64,000 bases of DNA, taken from assembly GCF_019823065.1 (NCBI RefSeq), contig NZ_CP081966.1, forward strand, positions 2,263,501-2,327,500, read 5' to 3'. A model generated the notes under the pieces. It was not told the DNA's origin. It saw only the letters and a list, made by a program, of their open reading frames with translations, and ran no database searches. The DNA comes from Pseudomonas mosselii (GTDB lineage Bacteria > Pseudomonadota > Gammaproteobacteria > Pseudomonadales > Pseudomonadaceae). Shown here piece by piece: positions 53,159-62,285 of this stretch. The translations under genes were made by a program, and so were the position numbers. Each line of letters opens with the position of its first letter. The stretch's first letter is position 1.

Positions 53159-53232
53159 GTTGTGAACCTCAGGGAAGTCATCAGAAGTAGGGTGCCACGT
53201 GATTGGCGGCGAGTCAGGGTTGGAATGACGCT

Positions 53233-53415
53233 TCAGCGGTAGTAGCGGTCACGGTACTGGCGGTCGTCATCGTCACGGTCGTGGCGATGGTGATGACGGT
53301 GGCCGCGGTCACGGTCGCGCCAGCCGTCGTCATCGTCGTGGTAGTGATTGCTGTAGCAGCCGCCGAGCAGCAGCAGGGTGGCGATCATCGAAAGGCTGGC
53401 AAAGCGTTTCATCAC
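53233..53415 (-). CDS. Small His/Asp-rich lipoprotein
   Basis: This 60-aa protein has a lipobox LLGGC at about residues 16-20. The remaining 40 residues are nearly all His, Asp and Arg, suggesting metal or polyanion binding at the membrane. It is next to the glycine-zipper gene on the same strand. Confidence 0.65.
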   Translation of the reverse strand: MMKRFASLSMIATLLLLGGCYSNHYHDDDDGWRDRDRGHRHHHRHDRDDDDRQYRDRYYR

Positions 53416-53588
53416 GTTATAGGTCCTTGATCCGCAACGGTTTACGCGGTACCTCCTGAGACCTGTGGCGATCGATTTGGTTCTTTGTCGCGCAAATTTT
53501 TATCGCGGCGGCGATGAGCGGCAGCGGTGATTCCCCGGTCGGCCAGGCGGTGCTAGAGTCAGCTTCTTTTTTGTCCCGAGGATGGAAC

Positions 53589-53939
53589 ATGCGAGCAATT
53601 CTGCCGATCACCGTGGCGCTGCTGCTGGCGGGCTGTGCATCGTCGACCATGGAAGCGGCGCGCAACGGGTCGCCCACCGCACGCCTGGATTCGCATAAGA
53701 CGCCGGACCTGGTCGCCCAGTGCATCCAGTTCAGCTGGCAAGAGGAAAACACCTTCGGGGTCGATGCCAGCGGTTACCTGGAGGCGCGCAAGCAGGGTGG
53801 GTTCACGGTGTACACCCGAGAGGCCGAGTCGTTCGTCGATGTCTACGCCCAGGCCGGGGGCACCCGTGTGGACTACTACGCGCAGAAGGACGACCAGATG
53901 GCCCTGCGCCGTCGCGCGGCGGCGGCGACCTGCCTGTAG
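53589..53939 (+). CDS. Lipoprotein, 116 aa
   Basis: A signal peptide with lipobox LLAGC (about residues 12-16) precedes a beta-rich domain. ATG 53589 has GAGGA upstream. No named family; presumably anchored in the outer membrane. It converges on the Lrp-type regulator. Confidence 0.7.
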   Translation: MRAILPITVALLLAGCASSTMEAARNGSPTARLDSHKTPDLVAQCIQFSWQEENTFGVDASGYLEARKQGGFTVYTREAESFVDVYAQAGGTRVDYYAQKDDQMALRRRAAAATCL

Positions 53940-53957
53940 GGCCATCCCCGCCGGTGG

Positions 53958-54410
53958 TCACATCGGCAACAACCTGTCCTGAATCACTTCTTTCATCACC
54001 AGTGTCGAGCTCAAGCGCTTGACATTGGGGATGCTCGTCAGCTGTTCGTCGTACAGTTTCTGGAACGCCGGCAGGTCCTTGGCCACCACATGCAGCAAGT
54101 AGTCCGGATCGCCGAACAGGCGTTGGGCCTCGACAATCTGCGCAATTTCCCCGAGCGCCGCCTCGAAGTCCGCCACCGGCTGGCGGGTCACTTCACGCAG
54201 GGTCACGAACACCAGCGCGGCGAAATTCAGGCCCAGGGCCGCCGGGGCCAGGCGAGCGTGGTAGCCGAGGATGGCGCCGGATTCCTCCAGCGCCTTGAGG
54301 CGGCGGTGGCAGGGCGACAGGCTCAGGCCCACGCGCTCGGCCAGTTCGGTAACCGACAGGCGTCCGTCCTTCTGCAGCTCGGCAAGGATTTTTCGATCGG
54401 TTCGATCCAT
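53958..54410 (-). CDS. Lrp/AsnC-family regulator
   Basis: This 150-aa protein has an N-terminal HTH (MDRTDRKILAELQKDGRLSVTELAERVGLS) and a C-terminal RAM effector domain that binds amino acids. ATG 54410 is used; the longer upstream frame lies in the promoter region. It is divergent from a LysE exporter and very probably controls it. Confidence 0.9.
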   Translation of the reverse strand: MDRTDRKILAELQKDGRLSVTELAERVGLSLSPCHRRLKALEESGAILGYHARLAPAALGLNFAALVFVTLREVTRQPVADFEAALGEIAQIVEAQRLFGDPDYLLHVVAKDLPAFQKLYDEQLTSIPNVKRLSSTLVMKEVIQDRLLPM

Positions 54411-54453
54411 AGGGGAGAATCTTCCAGTATTCGGCGTGTTGCAGGGAATATAC

Positions 54454-54492
54454 GAAAGAAAATCCCCGGGTGATATCCGTAGTCTTTCTTTC
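54454..54492. promoter_or_regulatory. Candidate Lrp-type binding site
   Basis: GAAAGAAA (54454-54461) and TTTCTTTC (54485-54492) form an inverted repeat spanning 39 bases between the divergent Lrp and LysE genes. Confidence 0.45.
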
Positions 54493-54522
54493 ACCGAAAC
54501 CTGTGTGGAAGGAAGGGTCGAC

Positions 54523-55137
54523 ATGACCATGAGTGTATTGGCGGCGTTCTGGGCCGTCTCCCTGCTGTTCGTGATCACCCCTGGTGCCGACTGGGCCTAT
54601 GCCATCTCGGCCGGCATGCGCGGGCGCTGGGTGGTACCGGCGGTGGCCGGCATGCTCTCCGGGCATTTCCTGGTCACCCTGGTGGTGGCGGCCGGGGTCG
54701 GTAGCCTGCTCGCCGGGCACCCGCTGGCGCTCACCCTGCTGACCTTGGCTGGCTGCGTTTACCTGCTGTGGCTGGGCGGCAACCTGCTGCTGAGCCCGGC
54801 GGTGCCCGAGGCGGGCGAAGGCGGCGAGCGAGACTCGGGGTCGCGCTGGGCGTTCAAGGGCCTGTGCGTGAGTGGGCTCAACCCCAAGGTCTTCCTGTTG
54901 TTCCTGGCGTTGTTGCCGCAGTTCACCGATCCGCAGTCGAGCTGGCCGCTGCCGCTGCAGATCCTGCTGCTGGGGCTGGTACACCTGGGCAGCTCGCTGG
55001 TGGTCTACCTGATGGTCGGCTATGGGGCCAAGGCCGTGCTGCGCACCCGGCCTGTGGCGGCGCGGGCGGTGGGGCGGCTGTCCGGCGGCGTGATGATCCT
55101 GATTGCCGTGGGGCTGATTGCCGGACAGTTGCGTTGA
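54523..55137 (+). CDS. LysE-family amino-acid exporter
   Basis: This 204-aa inner-membrane protein of about six helices carries the family start FVITPGADW (about 16-24) and GLNPKVFLLFLALLPQF (about 119-135). It exports amino acids or analogues. GGAAGG precedes ATG 54523. Confidence 0.9.
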   Translation: MTMSVLAAFWAVSLLFVITPGADWAYAISAGMRGRWVVPAVAGMLSGHFLVTLVVAAGVGSLLAGHPLALTLLTLAGCVYLLWLGGNLLLSPAVPEAGEGGERDSGSRWAFKGLCVSGLNPKVFLLFLALLPQFTDPQSSWPLPLQILLLGLVHLGSSLVVYLMVGYGAKAVLRTRPVAARAVGRLSGGVMILIAVGLIAGQLR

Positions 55138-55198
55138 TCCTCTCAACAGCGGCGGCTTGGGCTATGCTGACGACCTTCTTGAACCGGAACCGCCAACC

Positions 55199-55666
55199 AT
55201 GAAATACGCCGCCGCACTCTTGCTCAGCCTGCTTCCGTTGCTGGCCCATGCCGTGCAGACCGGGGAAACCCTCGCCCCCTGGACCCTGCTTGACCAGTAC
55301 GATCAGCCCTACAGTCTGGGCGCCGACACCCACATCCTGCTGGTTGCCCGCGACATGGACGGTGCCAAGCTGGTGAAGGCGGCGCTGGCCGAACAACCCA
55401 AGGGCTATCTTGAGGCGCGTGGTGCGGTGTTTGTTGCGGATATCCAGCGCATGCCGGCACTGATCAGCAAGCTGTTCGCCATCCCGGCCATGCGCGACTA
55501 CAGCTACCGGGTGCTGCTGGACCGTGAAGGCCGGGTCGCCAGCCGCTATGCCGGGGAGCAGGGCAAGGTGTTGTGGCTCTCGCTGGACAATGGCGTACTG
55601 GTCGGGCAGAAGAGCTATACCGCTGCCGATGACCTGAAAGCGGCATTGGACCAGGCCAGCCGCTGA
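55199..55666 (+). CDS. Periplasmic thioredoxin-fold-like protein, 155 aa
   Basis: A signal peptide (residues 1-18, ending AHA) is followed by a thioredoxin-like pattern (TLAPWTLLDQYDQPYSL) without a CxxC motif, similar to YtfJ-type or FAD/FMN-associated periplasmic proteins. Role unknown. Confidence 0.65.
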   Translation: MKYAAALLLSLLPLLAHAVQTGETLAPWTLLDQYDQPYSLGADTHILLVARDMDGAKLVKAALAEQPKGYLEARGAVFVADIQRMPALISKLFAIPAMRDYSYRVLLDREGRVASRYAGEQGKVLWLSLDNGVLVGQKSYTAADDLKAALDQASR

Positions 55667-55701
55667 AACCTGCGGGCTTGCCCGGCGACAGCACGGCAGG
55701 C

Positions 55702-56451
55702 TCAGGGAAACGCCTGGCGCATCAATTCAGGCAACACCTCGCCTGCCTTGCCGGCCAACGCGAACGCCCGCGGATGCTGCTCACTCGCAGGCTGCGGGTT
55801 GACCTGCACCACCGCCGCCCCCGCCGCCAACGCCAGGCGTGGCATCGAGGCCGCCGGCTGCACCATGCCGGACGTTCCCACCGACAACAGCACATCGCAT
55901 TGCTGCGCGGCGTCGAATGCCCGCGCCAGCGTCTGCTCCGGCAACCTCTCGCCGAACCATACCACCCCGGGGCGTACCGGCCCGGCGCAGTGGGTGCAAC
56001 GTGGAGGCTCGATGCGCCGGCCTTGCAGGGCGTCCTCGGGCACGGCCACCGGTCCGTCCACCCGGCGCGCGCAGTCCAGGCAGCGGAATGCATCCAGCCG
56101 GCCATGCAAATGCAGCACGTTCTGGCTGCCAGCGCGTTCGTGCAGGTCATCGACGTTCTGCGTCACCAGCGTCAGCTTCGGCACCCGCGTCGCCAGCGCG
56201 GCGATGGCCAGGTGGGCGGCGTTTGGCGTGGCCTGGGCGATCCCGGCGCGGCGCATCTGGTACCAGCCCCAGACCAGCGCCGGGTCGGCGCGAAAACCTT
56301 CGGCACTGGCCAGCTGCGCCGGGTCGAAGCGTTCCCACAACCCGGTCAGCTTGTCGCGGAAGGTGGCAATGCCGCTTTCGGCGCTGACGCCGGCGCCGGT
56401 GAACACCACCACATGGCGGGCTTGGGCGAGCAAGGTTGGATCGAACGGCAT
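55702..56451 (-). CDS. cobB: CobB-type sirtuin, NAD-dependent protein deacylase
   Basis: This 249-aa sirtuin has GAGVSAESGIATFRD (about 19-33), TQNVDDLHERAG (about 100-111), the catalytic His in HLHGRL and two CxxC pairs (CLDC, CTHC) that bind zinc. The YQMR stretch fits the Tyr/Arg pair used by SIRT5-like enzymes to remove succinyl or malonyl groups. Cytoplasmic. Confidence 0.9.
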   Translation of the reverse strand: MPFDPTLLAQARHVVVFTGAGVSAESGIATFRDKLTGLWERFDPAQLASAEGFRADPALVWGWYQMRRAGIAQATPNAAHLAIAALATRVPKLTLVTQNVDDLHERAGSQNVLHLHGRLDAFRCLDCARRVDGPVAVPEDALQGRRIEPPRCTHCAGPVRPGVVWFGERLPEQTLARAFDAAQQCDVLLSVGTSGMVQPAASMPRLALAAGAAVVQVNPQPASEQHPRAFALAGKAGEVLPELMRQAFP

Positions 56452-56579
56452 GGGGGCTCCACGGCGTGGGTGCTGGACAGCTACCCACTGTGCCAGTGGG
56501 TGGCAGGCCGGACAAGATCCGAGTGAACCCTTGCTGTGTTCGGTGACCCAACCCAGTACATGCCAATAGGAGAAGACTC

Positions 56580-56792
56580 ATGGAAATCGGAACACTGTGG
56601 TTCGTCGTCGCCCTCGTGGTCATCCTCCTGGAGCTCTGGGCCATCTGGCATATCATCGGCAGTGACCGGCGCGCCGAACGCAAGATGCTGTGGGTGGTGT
56701 TCGTGGTCTACGCGCCGTTCCCCGGCCTGTTGATCTGGGCTTGGCGCGGGCCGCGGGCAGTGAAGGGGCGGGCGGTGCTGCACGAAAAATAG
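56580..56792 (+). CDS. PLDc_N-type small membrane protein, 70 aa
   Basis: Two membrane helices (about 5-27 and 37-56), with a KMLWVVFVVYAPFPGLLIW block of the PLDc_N (phospholipase-D-nuclease N-terminal) family. Small inner-membrane protein of unknown function. GGAG lies 10 bases before ATG. Confidence 0.7.
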   Translation: MEIGTLWFVVALVVILLELWAIWHIIGSDRRAERKMLWVVFVVYAPFPGLLIWAWRGPRAVKGRAVLHEK

Positions 56793-56839
56793 AGGCGTTG
56801 GATATTAAAGGGGGCACGATCCGCGGTGGTTTGAAGGGC

Positions 56840-56870
56840 TTGACCTCGACTTAACCTGAGGTTTGATACT
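56840..56870 (+). promoter_or_regulatory. SoxR/MerR-type promoter upstream of the ridA-like gene
   Basis: A -35 TTGACC (56840-56845) and -10 GATACT (56865-56870) are separated by 19 bases, the overlong spacing of MerR-family promoters. The dyad CCTCGACTTAACCTGAGG (56844-56861) closely resembles the SoxR box. Confidence 0.65.
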
Positions 56871-56901
56871 CGGCCGCTCATTCCATCGACGGAGCGATAC
56901 C

Positions 56902-57318
56902 ATGACCCAGCCAGCCGCCTTCGCCCTAAGCAACCCCGAAGGCCTCTACGACCCCAGTGGCAATGCCTATTCCCACGTCGCCGAAGTGCGTGCCGGCAGC
57001 CGTCTGCTGTACATCGCAGGGCAGGGCGGCGAAGACCTGCAGGGCAACCTGTCGGCGCGTTTCGATGAGCAGGCGCGCCAGGCCCTGGTGAATCTGAAGA
57101 TCGCCCTGGCCTCCCGTGGGGCTGCCCTTGAGCACGTGTTCAAGCTCACCTTGCTGGTGGTCGACCATTCCGAGGCGCGCCTGAGCCAGTGGGTGGCCGA
57201 GGCCCAGCGCGCCTGGGGTGACCGAATGACGCCGACCTGCACGCTAATTCCGGTCCCGCGCCTGGCGCTGGACGGAATGCTGGTGGAAGTGGATGCGATG
57301 GCGGCGCTGCCCGAATAA
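56902..57318 (+). CDS. RidA-family protein
   Basis: This 138-aa YjgF/YER057c/UK114 protein (GRxxxIAGQGGEDLQG near residue 40, TLIPVPRLALDGMLVEVDA at the end). Most members deaminate reactive enamines or imines. Catalytic Arg of RidA sits in the VPRLA block here. ATG 56902 is used. The SoxR-like promoter 32 bases upstream suggests oxidative-stress control. Confidence 0.85.
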   Translation: MTQPAAFALSNPEGLYDPSGNAYSHVAEVRAGSRLLYIAGQGGEDLQGNLSARFDEQARQALVNLKIALASRGAALEHVFKLTLLVVDHSEARLSQWVAEAQRAWGDRMTPTCTLIPVPRLALDGMLVEVDAMAALPE

Positions 57319-57415
57319 CCTGGCCCTACAGGGGGATAGTCCAAACCATCGTGCAAGGGCTTGCCCCACGCTGGGCTGGTAGACTCGCGATTTGCGAATT
57401 GATCGAGCCTGCACC

Positions 57416-57916
57416 ATGACTGTCCCTGTCGAGTTGCTCCAGACCGGCCCCGAGCACGCCGAGCTGGTGCGTAACCTCTACCAGTTCTACGCTTACGAAT
57501 CCTCCGACTGGGAGCAGGAGGACGTCGAGGTGGACGGGCGCTTCTACATTCACGAGCCGCACTTCGCCCGCTACTGGCAAACCCCCGGCTGGAGCGCCAG
57601 CCTGATCCTGGTGGACGGCTTCATCGCCGGCTTCATGCTCATCGAGCGCAGCGAGCTGCCCGGCATCGAGGCCTGCGAGCTGGCCGACCTGTTCATCCTC
57701 AAGAAGTACCGCCGCCAGGGCGTGGGCCTGGCGGTGGCGCGGCAGACGCTGTGCGAAGGCGACAGCGACTGGCTGGTGCGCTGCTATCCCGCGGATGCCC
57801 CGGCACTGGCGTTCTGCCAGGCAGTGCTGGCGGACCTGCCGCGTGCGGTACGGGAGATCACGCTTGATGATGAGCCGCCACTGCGCAACTTCCTGGTGAC
57901 CCGGCAGCGGCACTGA
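57416..57916 (+). CDS. GNAT acetyltransferase
   Basis: This 166-aa GNAT protein has the block ADLFILKKYRRQGVGLAVA (about 89-107), including the acetyl-CoA loop RRQGVG. Substrate unknown. Single gene. Confidence 0.82.
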   Translation: MTVPVELLQTGPEHAELVRNLYQFYAYESSDWEQEDVEVDGRFYIHEPHFARYWQTPGWSASLILVDGFIAGFMLIERSELPGIEACELADLFILKKYRRQGVGLAVARQTLCEGDSDWLVRCYPADAPALAFCQAVLADLPRAVREITLDDEPPLRNFLVTRQRH

Positions 57917-58056
57917 AGCCTTGCAGATTTTTTGTGACGCGCTTCACAAAAGCCCCGCGTCGAGCGGCATAATGCCAGCACTTCGTAATTTCGGACTGTT
58001 CCGACGTACGGTCCGGAGGTTTCCTATTCCTGCTGTGAAGGAGTCAGGTCATTCCC

Positions 58057-60156
58057 ATGTCGCTCGCCGCCAATCCCGACATGATGTACCGGTTGTTGAT
58101 CCAGAGCGTGGCGGACTACGCCATCTACCAGCTCACCCCCGAGGGCATTGTCGCCAACTGGAACCCGGGCGCGCAGCGGGCCAAGGGCTACCAGGCCGAG
58201 GAGATCATCGGCCAGCACTTCTCGGTGTTCTATACCGACGAGGACCGCCATGCCGGGCTGCCGGCACGCAGCCTGGACACCGCGCGCAACGAGGGGCGTT
58301 TCCAGGCCGAAGGGCTGCGCCAGCGCAAGGACGGGTCGCACTTCTGGACCAGCGTGGTGATCGAGCCGATCAAGGATGAACACAGCGGCCAGTTGATCGG
58401 CTATGCCAAGATCACCCGCGACATTTCCGAGCGCCGCCAGCATGAGCTTGAGCTGCTCAAGGCCAAGGAGTTGGCCGAACAGTACAGCCAGGAGATGACC
58501 ACCCTGTCGCAGTTCCTCGACTCGGTGATCGCCAACATTCCCGCCAGCGTCATTGTCCAGGACCTGCAGAGCCAGCAGATCCTCCTGGCCAACCAGCAGG
58601 CCGAGCGCTTGTTCGGCCGCCAGGGCACACGCATGGTCGGCCAGTTGCCGCGCCAATGCCTGGTGCCGGCGGCCGTCGACTACCTCGAGCAGCAGCTGGC
58701 GCGCGGGGCGCGCAGCACCAAGGGCTACGCCGCCGAAACCCGGGTCGACACCGCCACGGGGCCGCGTACGCTGCGCAGCCGGGCCACGCTCTGCGACAAT
58801 CGTGAAGGGCAGGGGGACTACGTGCTGTTCGTCGCCGAGGACGCCACCGAGGAACTGGCCGCCCATGCCCAGATCCACCACATGGCCCATCACGATGCGC
58901 TGACCGGGCTGCCCAATCGAACCCTGTTCCATGAACGTCTCAAGCAGGCGTTGCTGCGCGGCGAGGACAGCGGCAAGCTGACCGCTGCCCTGTGCCTGGA
59001 CCTGGACAACTTCAAGAACATCAACGACACCCTCGGCCACGCCTTCGGCGACAAGCTGCTGCGCGCCCTGGGCAAGCGCCTGCGCCGCGAGCTGCGCGAG
59101 CACGACACCCTGGCCCGGCTTGGCGGCGACGAGTTCGCCGTGGTGCTGTCGGGCCTGGAGACCTGTGACGCCGCGCGCATCACCGCCCAGCGCCTGATCG
59201 AGGCGATCTGCCCGCCGTTCCATATCGAAGGGCACCAGTTCAGCGTAGGGGTGAGCATCGGCGTGGCGGTCGCGCCCGATGACCACCACCAGGCCGAGCA
59301 GTTGCTGGGCTACGCCGACATGGCCCTGTACGAGGCCAAGCGCAACGGCCGCAACCGCTACGAGTGCTTTCATGTCGAACTGGATGTCGCCGCCCGCCAG
59401 CGCCGCCTGGTCGAGACTGACCTGCGCACCGCGCTGCACCTGGGCCAGCTGCAACTGCACTACCAGCCGGTGGTGGACCAGCAGAGCGCCACTGTTACCG
59501 GTTACGAGGCCCTGCTGCGCTGGGAACACCCGAGCCGCGGCATGATCATGCCGATGGATTTCATTCCCATCGCCGAGGAAACCGGCCTGATCCACGAGAT
59601 CGGCGCCCGGGCGCTGAACCTGGCGTGTCAGGAGGCGGCCAGCTGGGGCACCACGCAGACGGTATCGGTCAACCTCTCGGCGGTGCAGTTCAAGAATGCC
59701 AACCTGGTGCATACCGTGGCCCTGGCCCTGGCCGATTCAGGCCTGCCGGCCACGCGCCTGGAGCTGGAGATCACCGAGTCGGTGCTGCTGGGCAGCAGCG
59801 AGGAGAACGTGCGGACCCTACGCGCGCTGAAGGACCTGGGGGTGTCGATTTCCCTCGACGATTTCGGCACGGGGTATTCTTCGCTGGGCTACCTGCGCTC
59901 GTTCCCATTCGACCGGATCAAGATCGACAAGTCGTTCGTCCACGACATGTGCGAAAGCCGCGAGGCGATGTCGATCATCCGCGCCATCACCGAGCTGTCC
60001 AACAGCCTGATGATCAAGACCACGGCCGAAGGGGTGGAGTCGGCCGAGCAGATGGAGCGCCTGCTGGCCGAGGGGTGTTCGCATTTCCAGGGCTACTTGT
60101 ATGGCCGGCCGGCGCCGGCGAGCGAGCGCTTGACGCAGGTGCTGCCGCGAGCCTGA
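58057..60156 (+). CDS. PAS-PAS-GGDEF-EAL cyclic di-GMP signalling protein
   Basis: This 699-aa protein has two PAS domains (about 10-125 and 150-270), a GGDEF domain (about 285-440, with intact GGDEF near 368) and an EAL domain (about 455-695) with YEALLRW and the DDFGTGYSS loop. Both catalytic halves look intact, so it may make or degrade c-di-GMP. No membrane segment is seen; cytoplasmic sensor, possibly of redox or oxygen through PAS. Confidence 0.9.
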   Translation: MSLAANPDMMYRLLIQSVADYAIYQLTPEGIVANWNPGAQRAKGYQAEEIIGQHFSVFYTDEDRHAGLPARSLDTARNEGRFQAEGLRQRKDGSHFWTSVVIEPIKDEHSGQLIGYAKITRDISERRQHELELLKAKELAEQYSQEMTTLSQFLDSVIANIPASVIVQDLQSQQILLANQQAERLFGRQGTRMVGQLPRQCLVPAAVDYLEQQLARGARSTKGYAAETRVDTATGPRTLRSRATLCDNREGQGDYVLFVAEDATEELAAHAQIHHMAHHDALTGLPNRTLFHERLKQALLRGEDSGKLTAALCLDLDNFKNINDTLGHAFGDKLLRALGKRLRRELREHDTLARLGGDEFAVVLSGLETCDAARITAQRLIEAICPPFHIEGHQFSVGVSIGVAVAPDDHHQAEQLLGYADMALYEAKRNGRNRYECFHVELDVAARQRRLVETDLRTALHLGQLQLHYQPVVDQQSATVTGYEALLRWEHPSRGMIMPMDFIPIAEETGLIHEIGARALNLACQEAASWGTTQTVSVNLSAVQFKNANLVHTVALALADSGLPATRLELEITESVLLGSSEENVRTLRALKDLGVSISLDDFGTGYSSLGYLRSFPFDRIKIDKSFVHDMCESREAMSIIRAITELSNSLMIKTTAEGVESAEQMERLLAEGCSHFQGYLYGRPAPASERLTQVLPRA

Positions 60157-60168
60157 CAGGCCGCTGCG

Positions 60169-60236
60169 CGGTCCTGTAGGCGCGGCCTTGTGTCGCGAAA
60201 GTGCCGCAAAGCGGCCCCAGCAATCGTTGCATCACA
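60169..60236. repeat. P. putida-type intergenic repeat
   Basis: GGCGCGGCCTTGTGTCGCGA and the following CCGCAAAGCGGCCCC are a common intergenic repeat of this group, able to fold. It lies after the GGDEF-EAL gene. Confidence 0.5.
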
Positions 60237-60383
60237 ACTGAGATCCTGGCCACTTGAGTAAAAGTGGTCGATCAGCGAACAAAATGTACCAGCTGGACCA
60301 CAAGGCTTTGTCGTGTCCCGGGGTTCTCTTCTAGAATCCGCCCATGCCCCGGCACCATGCCGGGGCCCTCGCCCGAGAGCCTC

Positions 60384-61262
60384 ATGAGTTCCAGTTCGTC
60401 GCTGTCCGGAGTCAACCAGCCACTGCGCGGCATCGCCCTGGTGGTGGTGGCCACCTTCCTGTTCGCCAGCCACGACGCACTGTCGAAATTCCTCGGTGGG
60501 ATCTATCCGATCATCATGGTGGTCTGGGTGCGTTACCTGGTGCACACCCTGCTGATGGCCGGGATCTTCCTGCCCAAGGCGGGCCTCGCGGTGCTGCGTA
60601 CACGCCGGCCGTTGCTGCAGACCCTGCGCGCGTTGAGCCTGCTCAGCACCAGCCTGCTGTTCACCGCCGGGTTGCAGTACCTGCCGCTGGCGGAGGCAAC
60701 TTCGGTCAACTTCCTCGCGCCGGTACTGGTCACCGCGCTGTCGGTGCCGCTGCTCAAGGAGCGGGTGACGCCGGGGCAGTGGCTGGCGGTGGTGATGGGC
60801 TTTGTCGGCGTGCTGGTGGTGGTGCACCCGGGGGGAGCAATGTTCACCCCGGCCATCCTGTTTCCCTTCGGCTCGGCGCTGGGGTTCTGTTTCTACCAGT
60901 TGCTGACGCGCAAACTGGCGGCCCACGACAGCCCGACCACCAGCAACTTCTACGCCGGGTTGTGCAACACCCTGATCATGACGGCACTGGTGCCGTTTTT
61001 CTGGCAGGCGCCGCAATGGTCCCATGTGCCGCTGATGCTGGCGCTGGGTGGCTGCGGGATGACCGCGCACCTGTTGTTGACCCAGGCGTTCCGCCATGCG
61101 GCGCCGGCGTTATTGGCGCCGTTCAGCTATTGCCAGATCGTGTTCGCCGGGTTGCTGGGCCTGGTGGTGTTCGGCCAGGTGCCGGACGGCACGAGCCTGG
61201 TCGGCATCGCGGTGATCTGCCTCAGCGGGCTGGGGGCGGCGTGGATGCAGCGGCGGCCCTGA
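60384..61262 (+). CDS. EamA/DMT-family transporter
   Basis: This 292-aa inner-membrane protein has ten predicted helices in two EamA repeats (LFASHDALSKFL near the start, APFSYCQIVFAGLLG near 245). The family exports metabolites or drugs; substrate unknown. ATG 60384 is used. Confidence 0.85.
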   Translation: MSSSSSLSGVNQPLRGIALVVVATFLFASHDALSKFLGGIYPIIMVVWVRYLVHTLLMAGIFLPKAGLAVLRTRRPLLQTLRALSLLSTSLLFTAGLQYLPLAEATSVNFLAPVLVTALSVPLLKERVTPGQWLAVVMGFVGVLVVVHPGGAMFTPAILFPFGSALGFCFYQLLTRKLAAHDSPTTSNFYAGLCNTLIMTALVPFFWQAPQWSHVPLMLALGGCGMTAHLLLTQAFRHAAPALLAPFSYCQIVFAGLLGLVVFGQVPDGTSLVGIAVICLSGLGAAWMQRRP

Positions 61263-61274
61263 GGGGGCTGCGCC

Positions 61275-62183
61275 TTATCCCGCACCCTGCTGTTTGCGAT
61301 AGGCTCCTGGCTGCACGCCGACCGCCTTGGCGAATGCCCGGGTAAAGGCCGCCACTGACTGATAGCCCGCCTGCGCGCCCACCTGTTCGACGGTATTGCC
61401 CGTCTTGAGCAATTGGCAGGCATGGCGCATGCGCAGCGCCAGCAGTACCTGCCCGGGCGATTGCCCGGCCAGCTCGTTGAAGCGCTTGAAGAAGGCCGAG
61501 CGCGAAAGTCCCGTGCAGGCCGCCATGCTCTCCAGCGTCCAGGCCTGCCCCGGCTCCTCGATCAGGCGTTCCAGCAAGCCGGCGAAGGCCGGCTGGCGGG
61601 CGAGGGCGACCAGGCCGCCCAGCGACTGGCCGGCGTGCACCTGCTGGCGCAGCACATACAGGAACAACAGGTGGGTGAGGCGTTCGAGCAGCGCCTGGGA
61701 GGGCTGCGGACGACGGCATTCCTCGAGGATCAGCCCGAACAGCGCCCGCGCCGCGCTGCCGGCCGGCTCGCTAGCGCGCAGCAGGATCCAGTCCGCCAGC
61801 CCGTCGACGATCAGCGACGACAACCCCGACTGGAAGTGGAAGAACCCGCACACTAGCCCCACGCCGTCTCCGGCTTCGAGGTCCAGCGCCTGCATGCTTC
61901 GGCGCGGTTGGGCACAGGCGTCGCCGGCCTCCTCGTCGCCGGACAGCCGATAGGCCAGGTCACGCAAAAGGAACACCGCATCGCCGCTCTCCAGGCGCAG
62001 CGGCTGCGCCTGGCCATCGATATGCAGCCAGCAATGGCCCTGCACCACCAGGTGGAAACTGGCCCGGCCCATGCCCTGGGTGCTGGCGTGCCAGCCGCCG
62101 CAGTAGCGGCCGACATGGAACAGGCTGGCGTCGAGCTCCAGGCTCTCTAATAACCAATCGACGAGGGGGCTGGAAGAAATCAT
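61275..62183 (-). CDS. AraC-family regulator with cupin domain
   Basis: This 302-aa protein has a cupin ligand domain (about 20-150) and a C-terminal double HTH (about 200-300, LESMAACTGLSRSAFFKRF and AQAGYQSVAAFTRAFAKAVG). It is divergent from the AhpD-like gene, 102 bases away, and is its likely regulator. Confidence 0.88.
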   Translation of the reverse strand: MISSSPLVDWLLESLELDASLFHVGRYCGGWHASTQGMGRASFHLVVQGHCWLHIDGQAQPLRLESGDAVFLLRDLAYRLSGDEEAGDACAQPRRSMQALDLEAGDGVGLVCGFFHFQSGLSSLIVDGLADWILLRASEPAGSAARALFGLILEECRRPQPSQALLERLTHLLFLYVLRQQVHAGQSLGGLVALARQPAFAGLLERLIEEPGQAWTLESMAACTGLSRSAFFKRFNELAGQSPGQVLLALRMRHACQLLKTGNTVEQVGAQAGYQSVAAFTRAFAKAVGVQPGAYRKQQGAG

Positions 62184-62285
62184 CTAATGCAAGGACTCTG
62201 GAGCAAGGAAAGGCGACTGATGAATATGGATGCTACTTCTTATAACCAACAGACTGTAGCGACCTACATCAAAGGAGACCACTCC

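Noticed and set aside
58024..59712. 562-aa minus-strand frame over the GGDEF-EAL gene
   Set aside because: Antisense shadow; the plus-strand protein has four recognisable domains.
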